Shown: positions 24,284 to 36,239 of the stretch, piece by piece
How positions within the stretch are numbered: position 1 is the stretch's first letter
How the letters are laid out: each line of letters begins with the position of its first letter
Assembly (NCBI GenBank): GCA_905221605.1
Contig: CAJNDS010001169.1
Location: 124,001-188,000, forward strand
Direction: 5' to 3'
Length of the DNA: 64,000 bases
Origin: Symbiodinium natans
Lineage: Eukaryota > Sar > Dinophyceae > Suessiales > Symbiodiniaceae
Notes under the pieces: model-generated
Seen by the model: the letters and a program-made list of their open reading frames with translations, nothing else
Told to the model about the DNA's origin: nothing
Database searches by the model: none
Program-made: the position numbers and the translations under genes

Positions 24284-24340
24284 CTCCTCTTTGAGGACGC
24301 CAGTTGCCTCCACCAGGGCAGCTCGCTCCTTGTCCTGATC
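24284..24340 (-). CDS. Mini-exon candidate, DQDKERAALVEATGVLKEE
   Basis: Nineteen codons between GTGCAG and GCCCGG. Strong acidic/basic coiled-coil pattern with A, L, V, A, V and L at core spacing. The frame stays open a little further (ARCLHR). Confidence 0.54.
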
Positions 24341-24610
24341 CTGCACGACAAGGTTTAGGGAGTAGGCTGGGTTGAGGGTTTATAGGGTCCAGGGTTTCGG
24401 GGGAGGAGCGGGGGAGAGAGAGAGGAGGATGTTTGTTGGTGTAAGCACCAGACACAAAATCCCCAAGGAAAGGCTGAACAAAAAATGGAGCCTTTGGAGT
24501 AGATCCTTAGACCCTCGAAGCCTGAGCTAGTGTTTGACCCCGTGTCTCGAACTTCATGGCGTTCATCAGGGAAACTAACCACCTAAACAAAACAGGAAGG
24601 GGGCTGGTGC

Positions 24611-24637
24611 CTCCTTCCGCACGTCGAACTCAGCTGC
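24611..24637 (-). CDS. Mini-exon candidate, AAEFDVRKE
   Basis: Only nine codons, between GTGGCAG and GCACCA (GC donor type). Size is near the lower limit seen in the SF3B1 gene (30 bases). Confidence 0.4.
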
Positions 24638-25282
24638 CTGCCACGTGAGGGTTTTGGGTCGGCAAGCCCTGAGCCTTAAACCTACAAGCGATGCAAGCCC
24701 TATAAAAGCGCTCATCACTCCAAATCTGGAAAAGTAAAGCTCGCAACTCCCAAAAGCCCTAGACCCTAGTAATTATCCCTGAGATCCAAATAACGGGTCG
24801 CCGTGTACTTTGTCCTCACCCTAAGAAGAAGTGTTTAAGGCTTAGGGTTGCAACCCTAAGCCCTAGGAGGAACTGCTTGGGGTAGAGGGTATAGGGAATT
24901 AGGTAACTCATATCCCCCTGTCAAACCCTTAAAGGGGCATCCCGAGATGCGTTTTACTGCTGCGTTTTACTGCTTCTGGGGCTTCGGGCGTAGGGTTTAG
25001 GGCAACCCGACGCATTCCTGCACCAGTCTTACATGTCTAGACTGGGTGGGGATTGCGCTAGTGATTGCACAGAGTCTCCGGTTGTAGGTGTATGGAAACG
25101 CAAGGACCTGCCTCTTGGAACCTCTACAGCCTTAGCAAAATAAGTTCTCCATGGAAGGCTGGGTTGCAGCTTCGAACCCCCTGGACGTCTCACTCGATAT
25201 GTTTTGGGCTTATAGGCTTTAGGGTTCAGGGTGGACCCTTTTCATCCCAACACCCCAGACGCTCTGACCCTAACACCCGCAC

Positions 25283-25342
25283 CTTGGCTGCACAGTCCTC
25301 CTTCGTGTCCGCCACCATCTGCATCATGTCCGCGCTGGACTC
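25283..25342 (-). CDS. Mini-exon candidate, ESSADMMQMVADTKEDCAAK
   Basis: Exactly 20 codons between ACCAG and GTGCGG, phase 0. Coiled-coil composition with a regular M, M, V, A core. Among the clearest islands of this block. Confidence 0.54.
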
Positions 25343-25966
25343 CTGGTTACTCCCTAGCCGAAGTCCGCAGGGAGCCAGGTCAAGTTGTGGCTTCAGGGCT
25401 TCTTGGCAGTCTACGGCTGATAGGGCTTATGGTTCAGGGCTTGGAAAAAGGGCCTGCCCAATGAAGCGACGCATCTCAACAAAGTAGCAGCTGAGGTAAG
25501 CATGCGACCTTCAAGCAACAAAAGACCTTATTTTGCAAAGCCTCAAGCTGGCATGGGTGCAAGACCCCTTGAAACTACGCCCTCGGAGAGATAGAATGCC
25601 TCTGAACTCCAAAACCCAGTTTTATGAGGGTTGCTCTAAGTTTTGGGTCTGTTTTGGCACCTCAACACAACTTGCCGAAATGAGACCCAGAAAAAAACAG
25701 GGCCCATAACGTAGAGCAGCCTCACTCACTTACGCTCTCTCTCTCACGCACTCTCACTCTCAAATAGACCGCATCCGAGATATGCTTGCGTACCTATCCC
25801 CTTTGCGGGTGGGTCGAGGGTTAGCATATCTGTATTATGTGTGTATGTATGTCTGTATGTACTGTATGTATGTACTGTATATACAGATATATCGATGTAT
25901 ATGTGGTCACTTCCTGATGTCGGGGATAACTTATATTCACGGTTGCCTGAAGCCTCAACTCCAGAC

Positions 25967-26011
25967 AAGCTGGATCATGCCCTCCTTCTCTTCGTCGTGC
26001 ACGCGCTGCGC
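25967..26011 (-). CDS. Mini-exon candidate, AQRVHDEEKEGMIQL
   Basis: Fifteen codons between GCACAG and GTCTGG. Highly charged helix, phase 0 at both ends. Confidence 0.48.
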
Positions 26012-26314
26012 CTGTGCCGCGGTTTAAGTGACGCAAGCCCCAACATACGGAGTCTTCTACAAAGGCCGAGAAACCGCAAAGCTTCAAATCTCAAGCTCGG
26101 AAGAACCTTGAAAATTTGAAGAGGTTGGGTTATGGGGGTTTAGGGCTTAGAGGCTTTGGGGTTTAGGGTTTTGCTGGTGTATGCTCCTGTATTACAGTTA
26201 TTTAGGTAGTCTAAACTACGGGGCTAAGATTGAAAACTTCTGAGGCTCCTGTAATCTTGCGCACATGCTGCATTTCAGTAAGCTACAGAAGCCGGACTCC
26301 GAAGCACTGGGCAC

Positions 26315-26365
26315 CTCGACGAGGTCCAACTTACTCTGGGCCAACAGCCGGCTCTTCTGCAACAC
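26315..26365 (-). CDS. Mini-exon candidate, VLQKSRLLAQSKLDLVE
   Basis: Seventeen codons, phase 0, between CCGGAG and GTGCCC. Leu-rich heptad pattern (L, LL, L, LV). The left flank holds the 26392-26459 tandem of GTGTTCAGG/GTGTTTAGG units. Confidence 0.5.
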
Positions 26366-26391
26366 CTCCGGCATGGCTTAGGGTTCCAAGT

Positions 26392-26459
26392 TTTAGGGTT
26401 CAGGGTGTTTAGTGCGTTCAGGGTGTTTAGGGTGTTCAGGGTGTTTAGGGTGTTCGGGG
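26392..26459 (+). repeat. Tandem of alternating GTGTTCAGG / GTGTTTAGG units
   Basis: At least five 12-base units alternate C and T at one position. A local higher-order derivative of the telomere-like motif. Confidence 0.8.
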
Positions 26460-26958
26460 GGACTGTTGCGCTGAGGATCTCGGGATTTAGGGCCCCAAGG
26501 GCCCAGGTACCCATGTAGAGTAGATAATGAAACCCACAAGACTCTGTATGGTAGTTCTGAACCTCCCGAACCCTAGAAGGGTGCTGCTTTTGAAGACTAT
26601 CTTTAGACAGAAACATGTACAGCATTTTGCAGCAGCCGCAGCAGCAGCAACCCTCAACCCTGAACTCCGTCGGGGTCTCTCCACCTTTTTCTCCCTTTAG
26701 GTACCTTGGCGCAGACGCCTGAAGGTCCCTTTAGCAACCTTGCATTGAAACAGAGACCCTCAATGAAGCTCAGGAGGAATATTCCATGAAGGGATTCTGG
26801 AGTCTCGGGAGGTGGGAATTGGAGGCCAGGGTTTGCAGGGCTAAGCGCTTGTGGTTGGTGAAGGCCGACTGGGGCACGATCCCTGGTTTGCCGGCTATGA
26901 AACCCCTAAACCCAAGAGCCTCAGCACACCGTGATCCGTTCACCACGCTGGGATGTGC

Positions 26959-26997
26959 TGCTATCCGGGCCTCATTTTGCAGAACGGTCTCCTGATC
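26959..26997 (-). CDS. Mini-exon candidate, DQETVLQNEARIA
   Basis: Starts after CTGGCAG. The end may be at GCACAT (used here) or earlier at GCCCGG. Glu/Gln-rich helix. Confidence 0.43.
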
Positions 26998-27194
26998 CTG
27001 CCAGCGACATCCAGCAGAGCCCCTTAGACCTAGTTTGGGGTTAGGGTATGAGGCGCCTATGTTGTAGCCCTTGCAGAGTTTTCAAGAGGATTGCCCCCTA
27101 CTTTCCTTGATGGAGTATCCGAAAGCAGGACCAATGGGTACAGCCTTATCAGGGGTCTAAACCCCAAACCCTAAACTCTACACTCAGTCCCTGC

Positions 27195-27236
27195 CTTCTT
27201 GGCTTGGAACAAGCTCTTGTGGGTCAGCGCTTTGGC
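27195..27236 (-). CDS. Mini-exon candidate, AKALTHKSLFQAKK
   Basis: Fourteen codons between GGCACAG and GCAGGG (GC donor type). Basic helix. Flanked by GGTTTCGGG/CCCTAAAC-like repeats. Confidence 0.48.
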
Positions 27237-28383
27237 CTGTGCCGAGGGGAAGCGAAGACTGAGCCCGAAACCCTGAACCTTGAGACCGCAAACCTTTGGT
27301 TTAGAGCTGAGGGCATAGGGTTTCGGATCCCTTAACCCTCGAACCGCTAAACACTCAACTCTGAAGGCCCAATTACGCCCCAAACCCGAAACCGTGCGCC
27401 GAAACCACACTCACTAATTAACCCCTGGGGGTACGGCATTCTGCTAGCGCCGTTGCTGCCGAGGCACCTAAACCCCAAACCCTCCACACTGGGCCCAACA
27501 CCCCAAACCCTCAACTCCCCAATCCTCAGCTGTAAACAGTGAGGCTCCACTGTTTCGATCACAGCACATGTCGGCACGTCACTGCCCAACCCCTAAACCC
27601 TGAAGCCAACACCCTACGGGCTTCGGGCCGTTCAGGGTCGTGGCCTGTAGCTTGGAGACTTATTGAACCCTACATGGATTTGCGGTCCATGTACCTTACC
27701 TTAGTGGGAATTGTTGTCGTAGAGAGAAACTCTTAGGGCTGCATTTGCTCCCCAGGGCAAACTCTAACTTGTAGAGTGCGCTCTCTACGGGAGGGGCAAT
27801 GGTCCCTTATACCCCCATAAGGCTCCCTAAGGCCCTAAGGCTCCCCAGGCCTGCCTAAGGTTCCCTAGAGTAGATCCCCCTCCCTTAAGGAACCTTGGAG
27901 CCAACCGTATGCCTCCTGAACCCCAAAACTGAACCTTGAGCCCTTAACATCTAAACACCGCCTTAAACTCTCCGCGCCCTTAAGCTGTTCTACAACCTCA
28001 CCCTAAGCCCTCAGCTCTCTTACCCACTTCGAAGCCTCGGAAAACAGGATGCATCTGTGGGGAACCAAGGCCCAAAGAGGTGACAAATGATACCAGTATC
28101 TAGCCCAAAAAGAGGTTCTCAAATATAGGGCTCCCTTTCTTGGGGAAAATGAAGAATACTGTTGCCTTATTTGTTTGGGGCCCCTTTTTTTGTTTTGGGA
28201 AGAATCCACAAAGCCTTTACACCCTGTGAACCTAGCAAATGCTATCGAAGCCCCAAACCGATAGAACCCCAAACCTGCGCCCCGAGTTTCTTAGCGAAAT
28301 ATGCAAAGGTAGTTTTACATGGATTCTTGTACGACTCCACAAGCGGCTAAAGGTTTTTGCTCGACTGCGAAGCACCCCGATGC

Positions 28384-28433
28384 CCATCCTTCTCCGACTC
28401 GTCCAGCTCGGTGCGAGTCTTAGTGAGGCGCGC
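28384..28433 (-). CDS. Mini-exon candidate, ARLTKTRTELDESEKD
   Basis: Starts after GTCAG; charged coiled-coil-like peptide. The end is unclear: GC at 28383 (phase 2) is used here, but the frame stays open to about 28370. Confidence 0.48.
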
Positions 28434-28663
28434 CTGACGTAGTTTAGGATTTCGGGGTTAGGGTTTAGGGCCCGTTTAGGCGGTTAGGGTTGAGAGCACC
28501 AGGAACCTTTGAATAGAACAGGTACCCCTTCGGGTCTAGTCTCTGCACGTCCATCGGCAGCAGCTAGCCTTCCACTTCCATCACAACCTGCACCGCCTGT
28601 GGCGCTAGTGGATCTCTGAGTGTCTCCGATATCCGCGATGCAAGTGTCCGCCACCTCACTGAC

Positions 28664-28750
28664 CAGGTTGTAGAAAACCAGCGTCAGCTCTTCGTCCACG
28701 AACACGGTGTTGTGGACACAGTGGATACTCGCTATGTCCCCAAGCTCCAG
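28664..28750 (-). CDS. Exon candidate with globular composition, LELGDIASIHCVHNTVFVDE
   Basis: Twenty-nine codons in phase 0, continuing ELTLVFYNL to a good GTCAGT donor. Unlike its neighbours it is rich in aromatic, Val and Ile residues and looks like beta/alpha core rather than coiled coil. The open frame reads on through the donor (SEVADTC...), so the end could be later. Family not recognised. Confidence 0.5.
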
Positions 28751-30858
28751 CTCCGTGTCGGGTCAGGGAGTGGAACCTCTAAGGAAAAACAGGTTTTGGG
28801 ATTTAAGGTACCCCAAATTCAGGTGTACGGCACGCCATAACCTTTTAGATCAAAGGGATCTAGGAGGCTTGAGATTGGGGTAGTTGGAGCCTGTCATTCT
28901 TGGCTTTGTCCCGGCTGGCGCTCATTCTTCTGTTGGGCTTCTGAGGGGTGGTTTTGAGATGCTTAAGGGTTCTGGCTTGGGGCTGTCTCGTACAAGCTTG
29001 TGGGCTAATATCATGTGTGTCTATGTAAACCTTAAGCCGACTTGTCATTCCTGAAACGACTTCCCTAGATTCAATAGCACTAAACCCTCAGGCGCGGGTT
29101 CCCGAGATGTCAGGCACGGCTAAAGGTTTTAATTCAGGCGGCAAGGGTTTCGGGTTCAGAGTTGAGGGCTCGAAGCCTCTGTCTGTGCCAGAATTTAGGG
29201 AAGAATATCTGCTTGCTCCTTGGGGTTTTGGGATTTGAGTGGCACCCTGAGCACAAGCCACAACACCACCGCCCCCAAACAGCCCCCCCTCCCCTCCGCC
29301 TGGATTCCTTTCAGGAGTCCAAGGACGTAGCCCTTGTCCGGCTCCTCCGCACGCCTCACAGGAATCAAAAGAGTTCATTTCGTCATACCGAAAACCTCAT
29401 CCTCACCTTCAGTCTGGCACAAGGAGTTTAGAATTCAATTTGGACATGCTGCCGAATCCTGACACCCGACCCCACCCTAGCCCTGTAACCTGCAACTCCT
29501 CTAGACAGTCGGAGCAACAGCCACAGCCAACAGACATGCACATGACGCTGCAGAGCACAAGACGAAACCCTAAAACCAAAATAGCTTTCCTGCTTGGGTG
29601 CTCAGGTAGGGTTGCGCGCGCGAATGCTCCGAATCTTGGTCCCATCCCTTTCTTGCTCCCGCCAGCCCTCTATGCCTCTATTTCGCTACCCCCCCCCTCC
29701 GGCCAACCCTGCACATTTTCAAGGCGTAGACTCGTTGACCCACTCTGACTCTCCATCCCCCTCCCCCTCACAAGCTGTCTCATGCTCTCCTTGAAACCCA
29801 AGTCTGAAGTTGGGACTTCGGAATTACCCACCAGGGTGAGTCTAAGCTACCTAATTCCCTGACTCCTTACTAAGAACCAGTAAGCAACCCGAAGCCCTCC
29901 GGTCCGAACCTCCCTAAATCCCGAAACCCTGGAAAGAGTACTCCTGAAACCATCTGATAGGCGAACTTCTCAATTACGATGCGTTGGGGTCTCTGTAGCA
30001 CCAACTCTCGCGACCCCCCCCCCCCCTCCCCACCTCTGCAGGAAAGAGGTGCCGCCAGAGAGCTTCGACACGGCGCCCTCCACCTAGGTTTCGGGATTCG
30101 GGGACTTAGGCTTAGGGTGAGGATCGAAGGGTAAAAAAAGGGTCTAGGCCTGATGGGTGTAGAGTTCACATCTGTTGCTTCTTGTTGCGGGAGGGAGGGG
30201 GCGGGGGGGGGGGGGGGGGGGGGGGGGGTGGGATGCGGAGACTGTGTAGAATACCATGCTCTGGAGCGCAGTGCATCTCCCGTACTGGGGCACGCAGACT
30301 CCAGGGCTATGGAGGCGCGATGAGGCTTTGAAAGGCTCAGGCTACTCAACGCACCGACTAAGCATACCATTGACCTACAGCTGTAGTAGGATAGTCCCCC
30401 CATAATTCGTAGGCATATGCGGCATCTTCGAAGCACGAGCAGCAAACAAGTGCTAGACGTGCTTTGCATGAACATGTTGTCTGTCTGTCTCTATGCTCGC
30501 AATCCCTCCATCTATGGGATCTTTGCCTATCTGTCCATGTATATGAAAGCCCCTATGGTCTAGGTACAGACACAAGCCAGCAACGTAGGTTCCCGCGCAG
30601 GCAAACAAACAACTGGGCACCCTTTTGCTTTAAAGGGATTCTGCTATACTACTATACACTCCTCAACCATAACCCCTAACCCCCAAACCTTAGAAGAGCA
30701 TCGGGTGTAGTCGTTACAGTAGCCGCCAGCGCTGCAAGCAAAAGAGGTAGAGCCAACCCTATAGCGTCCTCCGTTTCTCGACAGGGTTCAGGGCTTAGTG
30801 CTTAGGGCTTAACCCTGAAGCCCTGAACCCGAAGGTCTTACTACATTCTGAGACGAGC
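28751..30858. other. Spacer or intron stretch with long G-run
   Basis: Contains telomere-like motifs at 29060-29170, a possible minus-strand island at about 29345-29300 (RAEEPDKGYVLGLL) without clear donor, and the G-run at 30191-30229. The 201-residue minus-strand frame at 29870-30475 runs through homopolymers and is not credible. Confidence 0.4.
30191..30229 (+). repeat. Long G-run
   Basis: About 30 consecutive G with one C interruption early. G-runs also occur at 5397-5412, 5444-5458 and 38400-38424, and a C-run at 10638-10655. They lie only in presumed introns and spacers. Confidence 0.95.
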
Positions 30859-30891
30859 AGCCGTCTTTGCCGACTGCGTGTTCAACTCCAC
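30859..30891 (-). CDS. Mini-exon candidate, VELNTQSAKTA
   Basis: Eleven codons after CACTCAG, ending before GCTCGT (possible GC donor); the frame stays open for ARLRM before a stop. Confidence 0.4.
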
Positions 30892-31228
30892 CTGAGTGGG
30901 GGGGCTTGGAGCCCCCTTAGTCAACCAAAACCTGCATGGGCGCTGTTTCTCTGTATACCGCTGTCTGTACATTTGCAGGACGCCTTGTGGCAAGATTCGT
31001 GGGAAATTCCAGCACGGCTTTGGGCTCCTGAGGTAGACCCTAGACCCCGGACCATCAGCCCTATGAAGCCCGAAGCCCTCAACGTTCCACCAAACCCCCT
31101 CCAGGCACGTCGATGATAAGCAGCTTCTGGCTACTAACTCAATCCAGACCCTAGACCCTGAACCCCTAAACCCCTAAAACCCACTAACACCCCAAAACCC
31201 CCAACACCCTGAAGCCCTGAACCCGGAC

Positions 31229-31288
31229 CTCCTCCTGGTACTTCGAAGACTCCTCCCCTCGGATGTTGGACATCTGATCCTGGGCATC
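31229..31288 (-). CDS. Mini-exon candidate, DAQDQMSNIRGEESSKYQEE
   Basis: Twenty codons, phase 0 at both ends, between CTGCAG and GTCCGG. Acidic coiled-coil-like peptide. The flanks are C-strand telomere-like repeats (CCCTAAACCCC at 31150-31200), from which the island stands out. Confidence 0.52.
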
Positions 31289-32244
31289 CTGCAGCCAGAG
31301 GGGCTTAGCAATGATTTCGTGCTGTTAGATATAGTCTTTACAGTGTTTAGGGCGCTTAAGAATGTTTTGGGTATCGGGTTCTCGAGGCTTTAAGGTTTTT
31401 AAGGATGCTACTCCATTGCCTATTGATGAAGCGACGTCGTGCCCCTTTTCTCGCCGATTCGGGTTGCTACGGGAATTTAACCCCTTAGAGAAGGAAACAA
31501 GGACACCACTGGAAATCCTAAACTTTTGAGTTTTGGGAAGCTTTTCGAGGGTTTTGAGGGCCATAGGGTCAGGGTTGGGATGTTGAGGGGTGCTTAATTA
31601 GGGTTTACGCATGTTTCATGACTACAGTATTCATTTTGTCTCACGGATCCTTGTACCCCCGTGCTTGCGCCTAGGTCTGCACCTGGGACCATGGCCGTAA
31701 ACCCGAAGGCTGCGACGCAGGGTTTGTGACTGAGGTTGTTCAACTTCATCGGCAGCAGATTCTACTCATCCCCGCCAGGCAACTCAACCTAGCGACAATT
31801 GCCATGTTCTGTATGTGTGCCACTAGGCATGTCATGACTAGCAAAACTGGCTGTATTCATATCTAACCTCAACAACTTTAGGTGCTCAACCATCTGCATT
31901 TACTATGTTCGTTTACACGTATTCTGTGTGCTGTGCTTACTTTCCTGTTCTTGCTAGTGTCATACTGGATTCGCAGAGCTGCTTAGAGAGCACTGCAACG
32001 ATCATGAATCACCACGACACATCACAAGCAGACGCCACTAGGGCATCGGCCGTTTCGGGCAGTTTCTGGCCTGGAATCCCCAAAACAAACCTCAAACCCC
32101 AAGCCCAGAGCCTTGAGCACCGAAAGTCTGACAGGCAGTGTCTTCTTGGGTAGAATACTTGATTCCTTGAGAAGACAAGGAAGGCAAAACCAAGGTGAAG
32201 CTGCGTGTTGAACCCTGCTTTTGTGGACCATGAAGAAGTCCCTC

Positions 32245-32305
32245 CTGAAGCGTCTTGATGTCGGAAGTGAGGGAGGTGACACCATGCTCCAAGGTCGAAA
32301 TGGAC
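32245..32305 (-). CDS. Mini-exon candidate, SISTLEHGVTSLTSDIKTLQ
   Basis: One base plus 20 codons. The acceptor is GCGAG; the donor would be GA (CAG followed by GAGGGA), the type proved in the SF3B1 gene. Regular spacing of I, L, V, L, I and L is typical of a coiled coil. Confidence 0.5.
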
Positions 32306-32835
32306 CTCGCTCTGCTCAGCAAAGTGCAGGGTTGAGTGTTTTGGGGTGGCCCCTGTTAACTCTCAGGGATAGATCAAGCCCTGCGATCCCTTGACAAAAA
32401 CTCGGGAGTCGCGTCATTCTCAAGGCTGGGTTCCTTGCGCATCTCACGTTTCCAGCACTGCCCTTGCAAGCCGAACCCAAAACTGTACAGACGTACAGAT
32501 GGACTCTGAACACTAAACCGTGACAACGATCTAGGACACCAACCCGCAGATTGAACCCGAGGCAGGGTGGCTTGAAGATAAGGCTATCAGGGGGGCGGGT
32601 AAATACAGGTATATGAGGGAAACTAGCCACACGAAACCCGAAACCTATAAACCACCAGGTCTTGCTTCACATGGGCTTCACATGCGCGGCTGTGAGGGTT
32701 AAAGGTTCAACCCTATCAAGCACCCAGAACTTCAACAACACCCCAATGAGCCTTAAAAGTAATACTACAGCTGGCATGACATTGAGCCCAGTGACGCCGT
32801 CAGCTCGCGAAGAGTAACGAAGGCCTGTCAGCAGC

Positions 32836-32894
32836 GAAGTTGATGGAGAGAGTTGATGGCTCCTTGACCCTGCGGCCAAAGAACTTGAGCTCTT
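32836..32894 (-). CDS. Mini-exon candidate, ELKFFGRRVKEPSTLSINF
   Basis: Two bases plus 19 codons between a TAAAG acceptor and GCTGCT (possible GC donor). The open frame runs on a little further (AADRPSLLFAS) before a stop. The mixed basic and hydrophobic composition looks like a folded segment. Confidence 0.45.
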
Positions 32895-33341
32895 CTTTAA
32901 GTTTGAAGCTTAGGGCTTAGGGGTTGATCGTGTGAAAGGCTGTTGACATCCAGGGATCAAGGCATATTTTTTTGCAGTGTGTGGATTACGAGGGAAAATA
33001 CCGGTAATGATCACAGCTCGTGTGTTGGCTTCTTTTCCTCGAAGGCTCACTTGCAGCAAAGGGTGCAAGAGCAGTACATCAACCGAAGGCGAGACTTCAG
33101 CCGTCTGGGTATCACAAGAAAAGGGGTGCCCTTGCTTAGGCTATGTTGAGGGGTATACAAGGGCAGATATGGCATGTAGGATGCTTGCCGTGCTGAGCTT
33201 GAGGACTTATCAAAGGGTTTGGGGGAAGGCTGGCTGATTGTACGTATCAAGCGATGTGAGAAATGAGAATTGCCACGCAGAACACGACGCTAGAAGATCA
33301 TATTCCTTCAGAGCGTCCTGTTGCGGACTGTCCTGAAACAC

Positions 33342-33420
33342 AGCCGAGGAGTAGATCGTTTTGCGCTAATTCAGTCGAAGCCGACAGCAATCTCACCAAC
33401 GTGGTGTTTTCGATCTCCTC
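33342..33420 (-). CDS. Mini-exon candidate, EEIENTTLVRLLSASTELAQ
   Basis: Starts after AAGGCAG and runs 26 codons plus one base to GTGTTT. The peptide continues NDLLLG. Amphipathic and helical. The reverse (plus) frame over the same bases is also open (Cys/Ser-rich), but the minus frame has both splice borders and a helix-like composition. Confidence 0.48.
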
Positions 33421-33802
33421 CTGCCTTGTTGCCGACTGTACCATCCGCGCATGCGGGCAATTAAACACTAAGTCCGCCGACCCACACCTCAGGTGCTGAA
33501 GACACTCCCTTTTACATCAAGCTTCAACGCAAGGGCCTGCCAATGCCTCCCTTCAAGCCTATGCCTTGCTTTCCGCCAACCTGCCAACAGAAAATCACCA
33601 GATGCTTTTCCTACTTCTGAAGCCGAAGCCTAAACTTCAAACCCAAACCTTAAACAATAGTGGAACAGATGATTTATGCGACCCATGCAATGAAGCTTGT
33701 AGCCCCAACCCCCCTCCCCCCCCTTCAGCTTCTCCTCCAGCCTTAAACCCCCAACTCCCTTCTCCAAAAACCTAAAACACAAGCAAGGGCTGCTAGCGGC
33801 AC

Positions 33803-33833
33803 CTGCTCGGAGTTGGAGGTGGCAGCTTCCGCG
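33803..33833 (-). CDS. Mini-exon candidate, AEAATSNSEQ
   Basis: Thirty-one bases between a GCGAG acceptor and a GTGCCG donor. Very short; supported only by its borders and by the absence of telomere-like motifs inside. Confidence 0.33.
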
Positions 33834-34395
33834 CTCGCCGTCAGCCCATCAGTCCTCAGCCCATCAGTCGAAGGTTTAGGGCTGTTTGGAAGGGTTTAGC
33901 GTATAAGGGTGAGGTTGATGAGGGTGTAGGTGTTGCTGTTTGGGTCTGAAGGGTTTGAGGGTTAGGTTGAAAAGTGCAAGCTCGGGCTAAGAGTAGGGTT
34001 TACAAGAGCTTGCGGTACTCTTGGATGTGGAGGAGTGGATTTGTAAGGGTTCTTGGATGAATTGAAGGGTTAAAACTACTCTCAAGGCTTGTAATGCCCA
34101 AGTACACTTGAGCGCTACGTCTTGAACCCCCTGAACCATGGTCAAAGAGAATTTCGGGTTTCAAGTTCAGGGCTTTTCCAGGAAATTCGGAATGTAAGGC
34201 TATTTCGGAGTAGTACTCACGCAGTACTCGGGTCGGGGCTTGGGGCTTAGTGGGATGGTGGGAAGGGGGGGAACCAACCAGGCTGTTTAGGCTTGGTTTT
34301 CCTCTTGAGCCTGAGACCCTACAATGTCGACCCTGGTGGTGGAATCACATGTGTCGCAAAAGTGTCCTAGGTTTTGGGGATTGAAGGAAAAAAGC

Positions 34396-34466
34396 AAAAC
34401 CCTAAACCCTAAACCGCAAGCCCTAAACCCCAAACCCTAAACCCTCAACCCCTGAACCCTAACCCC
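34396..34466 (-). repeat. Degenerate C-strand telomere-like array
   Basis: Runs of CCCTAAA with variants (CCCCAAA, CCCTCAA, CCGCAAG). A G-strand array of AGGGCTT units follows at 34580-34640 in the opposite orientation, giving a head-to-head arrangement around a short non-repeat island. Confidence 0.85.
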
Positions 34467-35014
34467 TAAACTCACTGGGTGCCCCAAAAGAATCCAAAAT
34501 GGAACGCCAAGTGCAGCTGTGACACTCTGCCTTGCACCAGGCCTGCCAGTCTGGGGCTCTCTTGGGTTTCGGGTTTCGAGGGCTGAGGGCTTAGGGCTTA
34601 GGGCTTAGGGCTTCGGGCTTAGGGCTTAGGGCTTAGGAGTGAACAGGAAGATCCGAAACCCCTGAACCCCACACTGCTTGAGCCGCAGCCTTCGCAAGTG
34701 AACCCAGCCCCTAGCCGCCCTAACAAAAAAAAACTCCTAGAGCACCCTTCCCAAGCACTGGGGTTTAGGGCGAAGGCTTTAGGATGTAGAGTGTAGGGCC
34801 AAGGCTTGAGGATCTAGAGTTTAGGCCCTCTAGTAGGGCATAGGATTGTGATTCCCGAACTTCCGCATCGCGCGAAACACGGGATGCACACCAACCTTGT
34901 TCAGGAGTTTGGGTTGAGGTTGCGGAGTCCTCGGGATCCTTCAATTGAAGGCGCATTAAGGAGGACATAAGGATGCCTCTTTCCCCCATCTCAGAGCCAG
35001 TAGGGAACATCAGC

Positions 35015-35092
35015 CTGGAACTTATCGAAGGCCGCTGCTTCCCGTGCAGTCTCGTTGTCGATGCTCTTGACGATGGCCTGCTGCAGGTTTTG
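35015..35092 (-). CDS. Mini-exon candidate, strong coiled coil
   Basis: Reads QNLQQAIVKSIDNETAREAA followed by AFDKFQ, then GCTGAT (possible GC donor); 26 codons, phase 0 at both ends if the acceptor is CTACAG. Heptad-like spacing of I, V, I and A residues fits a coiled coil. One of the best islands of the right block. Confidence 0.52.
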
Positions 35093-35759
35093 CTGTAGGA
35101 CTTGGGATTTAGGGTGTGGTTGGGGTTGAGGGTTTGGGGTTGAGGGGGAAACACTTGCGCTTCAGGGGGGTGAGGATTCTCGGCAAAGGCCCCGCAAGCT
35201 CGGTTTTTTTTCAGATAGGAAGGGCATTGACGAAAAAAAACCCAAACCCTAAGTCGCGCCGGCCTCCAGAGTCGAAATAACCTCGGCAAGAGCCACAGAG
35301 TGTCCAAGTTCAAGCGCAGAAACACCCCTGAGCGGCCTAAATCCCCTTCTCACACAGCCTTAGACACCCTACCCTCTAAACCCGCAAGGGCACCCAGGCC
35401 TCCCAGGCTGCACTAACGTAACAGACTTACCCAGACTACCTCCATGTGTGGGGCACTGCTTGGTGGTTGAGGGTTTGTAGGGGTTTGGGCCGAGGGTCAC
35501 TCCAGGGTCTAGTCTAGGGCTAGGGATGTGAAAAATTTACCGGAAAGGTGAAGTTAGAGTTACTTTCTCCAATGGATGGGCGGTCTCAGGTATTCTACCC
35601 TCTCGGGCGCGGGTCGGGGCACTGATGTTGGCGATGTGGTTGGCGACCCTCAAAATTGCGGTCCCTTTCTCGCGCATCGGAGTGTGGTATGGAGCACATG
35701 ATACTTCGGCTACCCATGAAAAAGCATTTGAAGACCTGAGACGTGGAGTGGGTTCTGGT

Positions 35760-35797
35760 AGCCTAAACCAGACTACCGAACATGTCTGGTTTAGGCT
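35760..35797. repeat. Perfect 13-bp hairpin
   Basis: Arms agcctaaaccaga (35760-35772) and tctggtttaggct (35785-35797) are exact complements around a 12-base loop. The arms contain CCTAAAC / GTTTAGG, so this may be two opposed telomere-like units rather than a selected structure. Confidence 0.6.
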
Positions 35798-36239
35798 TGG
35801 GGTTTAAAGATCTAGTGCGCTCTTGGACCCACGATGGTTCCTGTTCTTGGGGTACCTAGTGTGCTCGCCGTAACTTCAGCTCGGGGACGAGGTAGCCTTA
35901 GCCTACATTCACTAGCCGCCCTGCGGGCTTGAGTGCAGGTCCTTTGAAGGCCCGCTGGTTGAAACAGCGAATCAGATCTCTAAACCCCAAAAGCCTAAAC
36001 CCTTAGCAGGGTTTAGTATCTAGGATTTAACCTTAATCTAAAACAAAAACCGGGCGTAGGACTTCTAGCTAAGCTACCGAGGAAAGCGACCCGACGCCCA
36101 ACAAAAAGATTAGGGTTCAGGGCATAGGGCCGATAGAGCCCTAAAGTGCCCTGAGCCCTAAATTCAGCTTAAGAGTTCTGAAGGCCTGCGCCCTAAACAC
36201 CACGGTTTGAGAGCCGTAAACACCCCCAAAACCCAAACA

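Noticed and set aside
29870-30475. Minus-strand frame of 201 residues
   Set aside because: It runs through a 30-base G-run and C-rich tracts, has no family signal or splice support, and its proline run is a homopolymer product.
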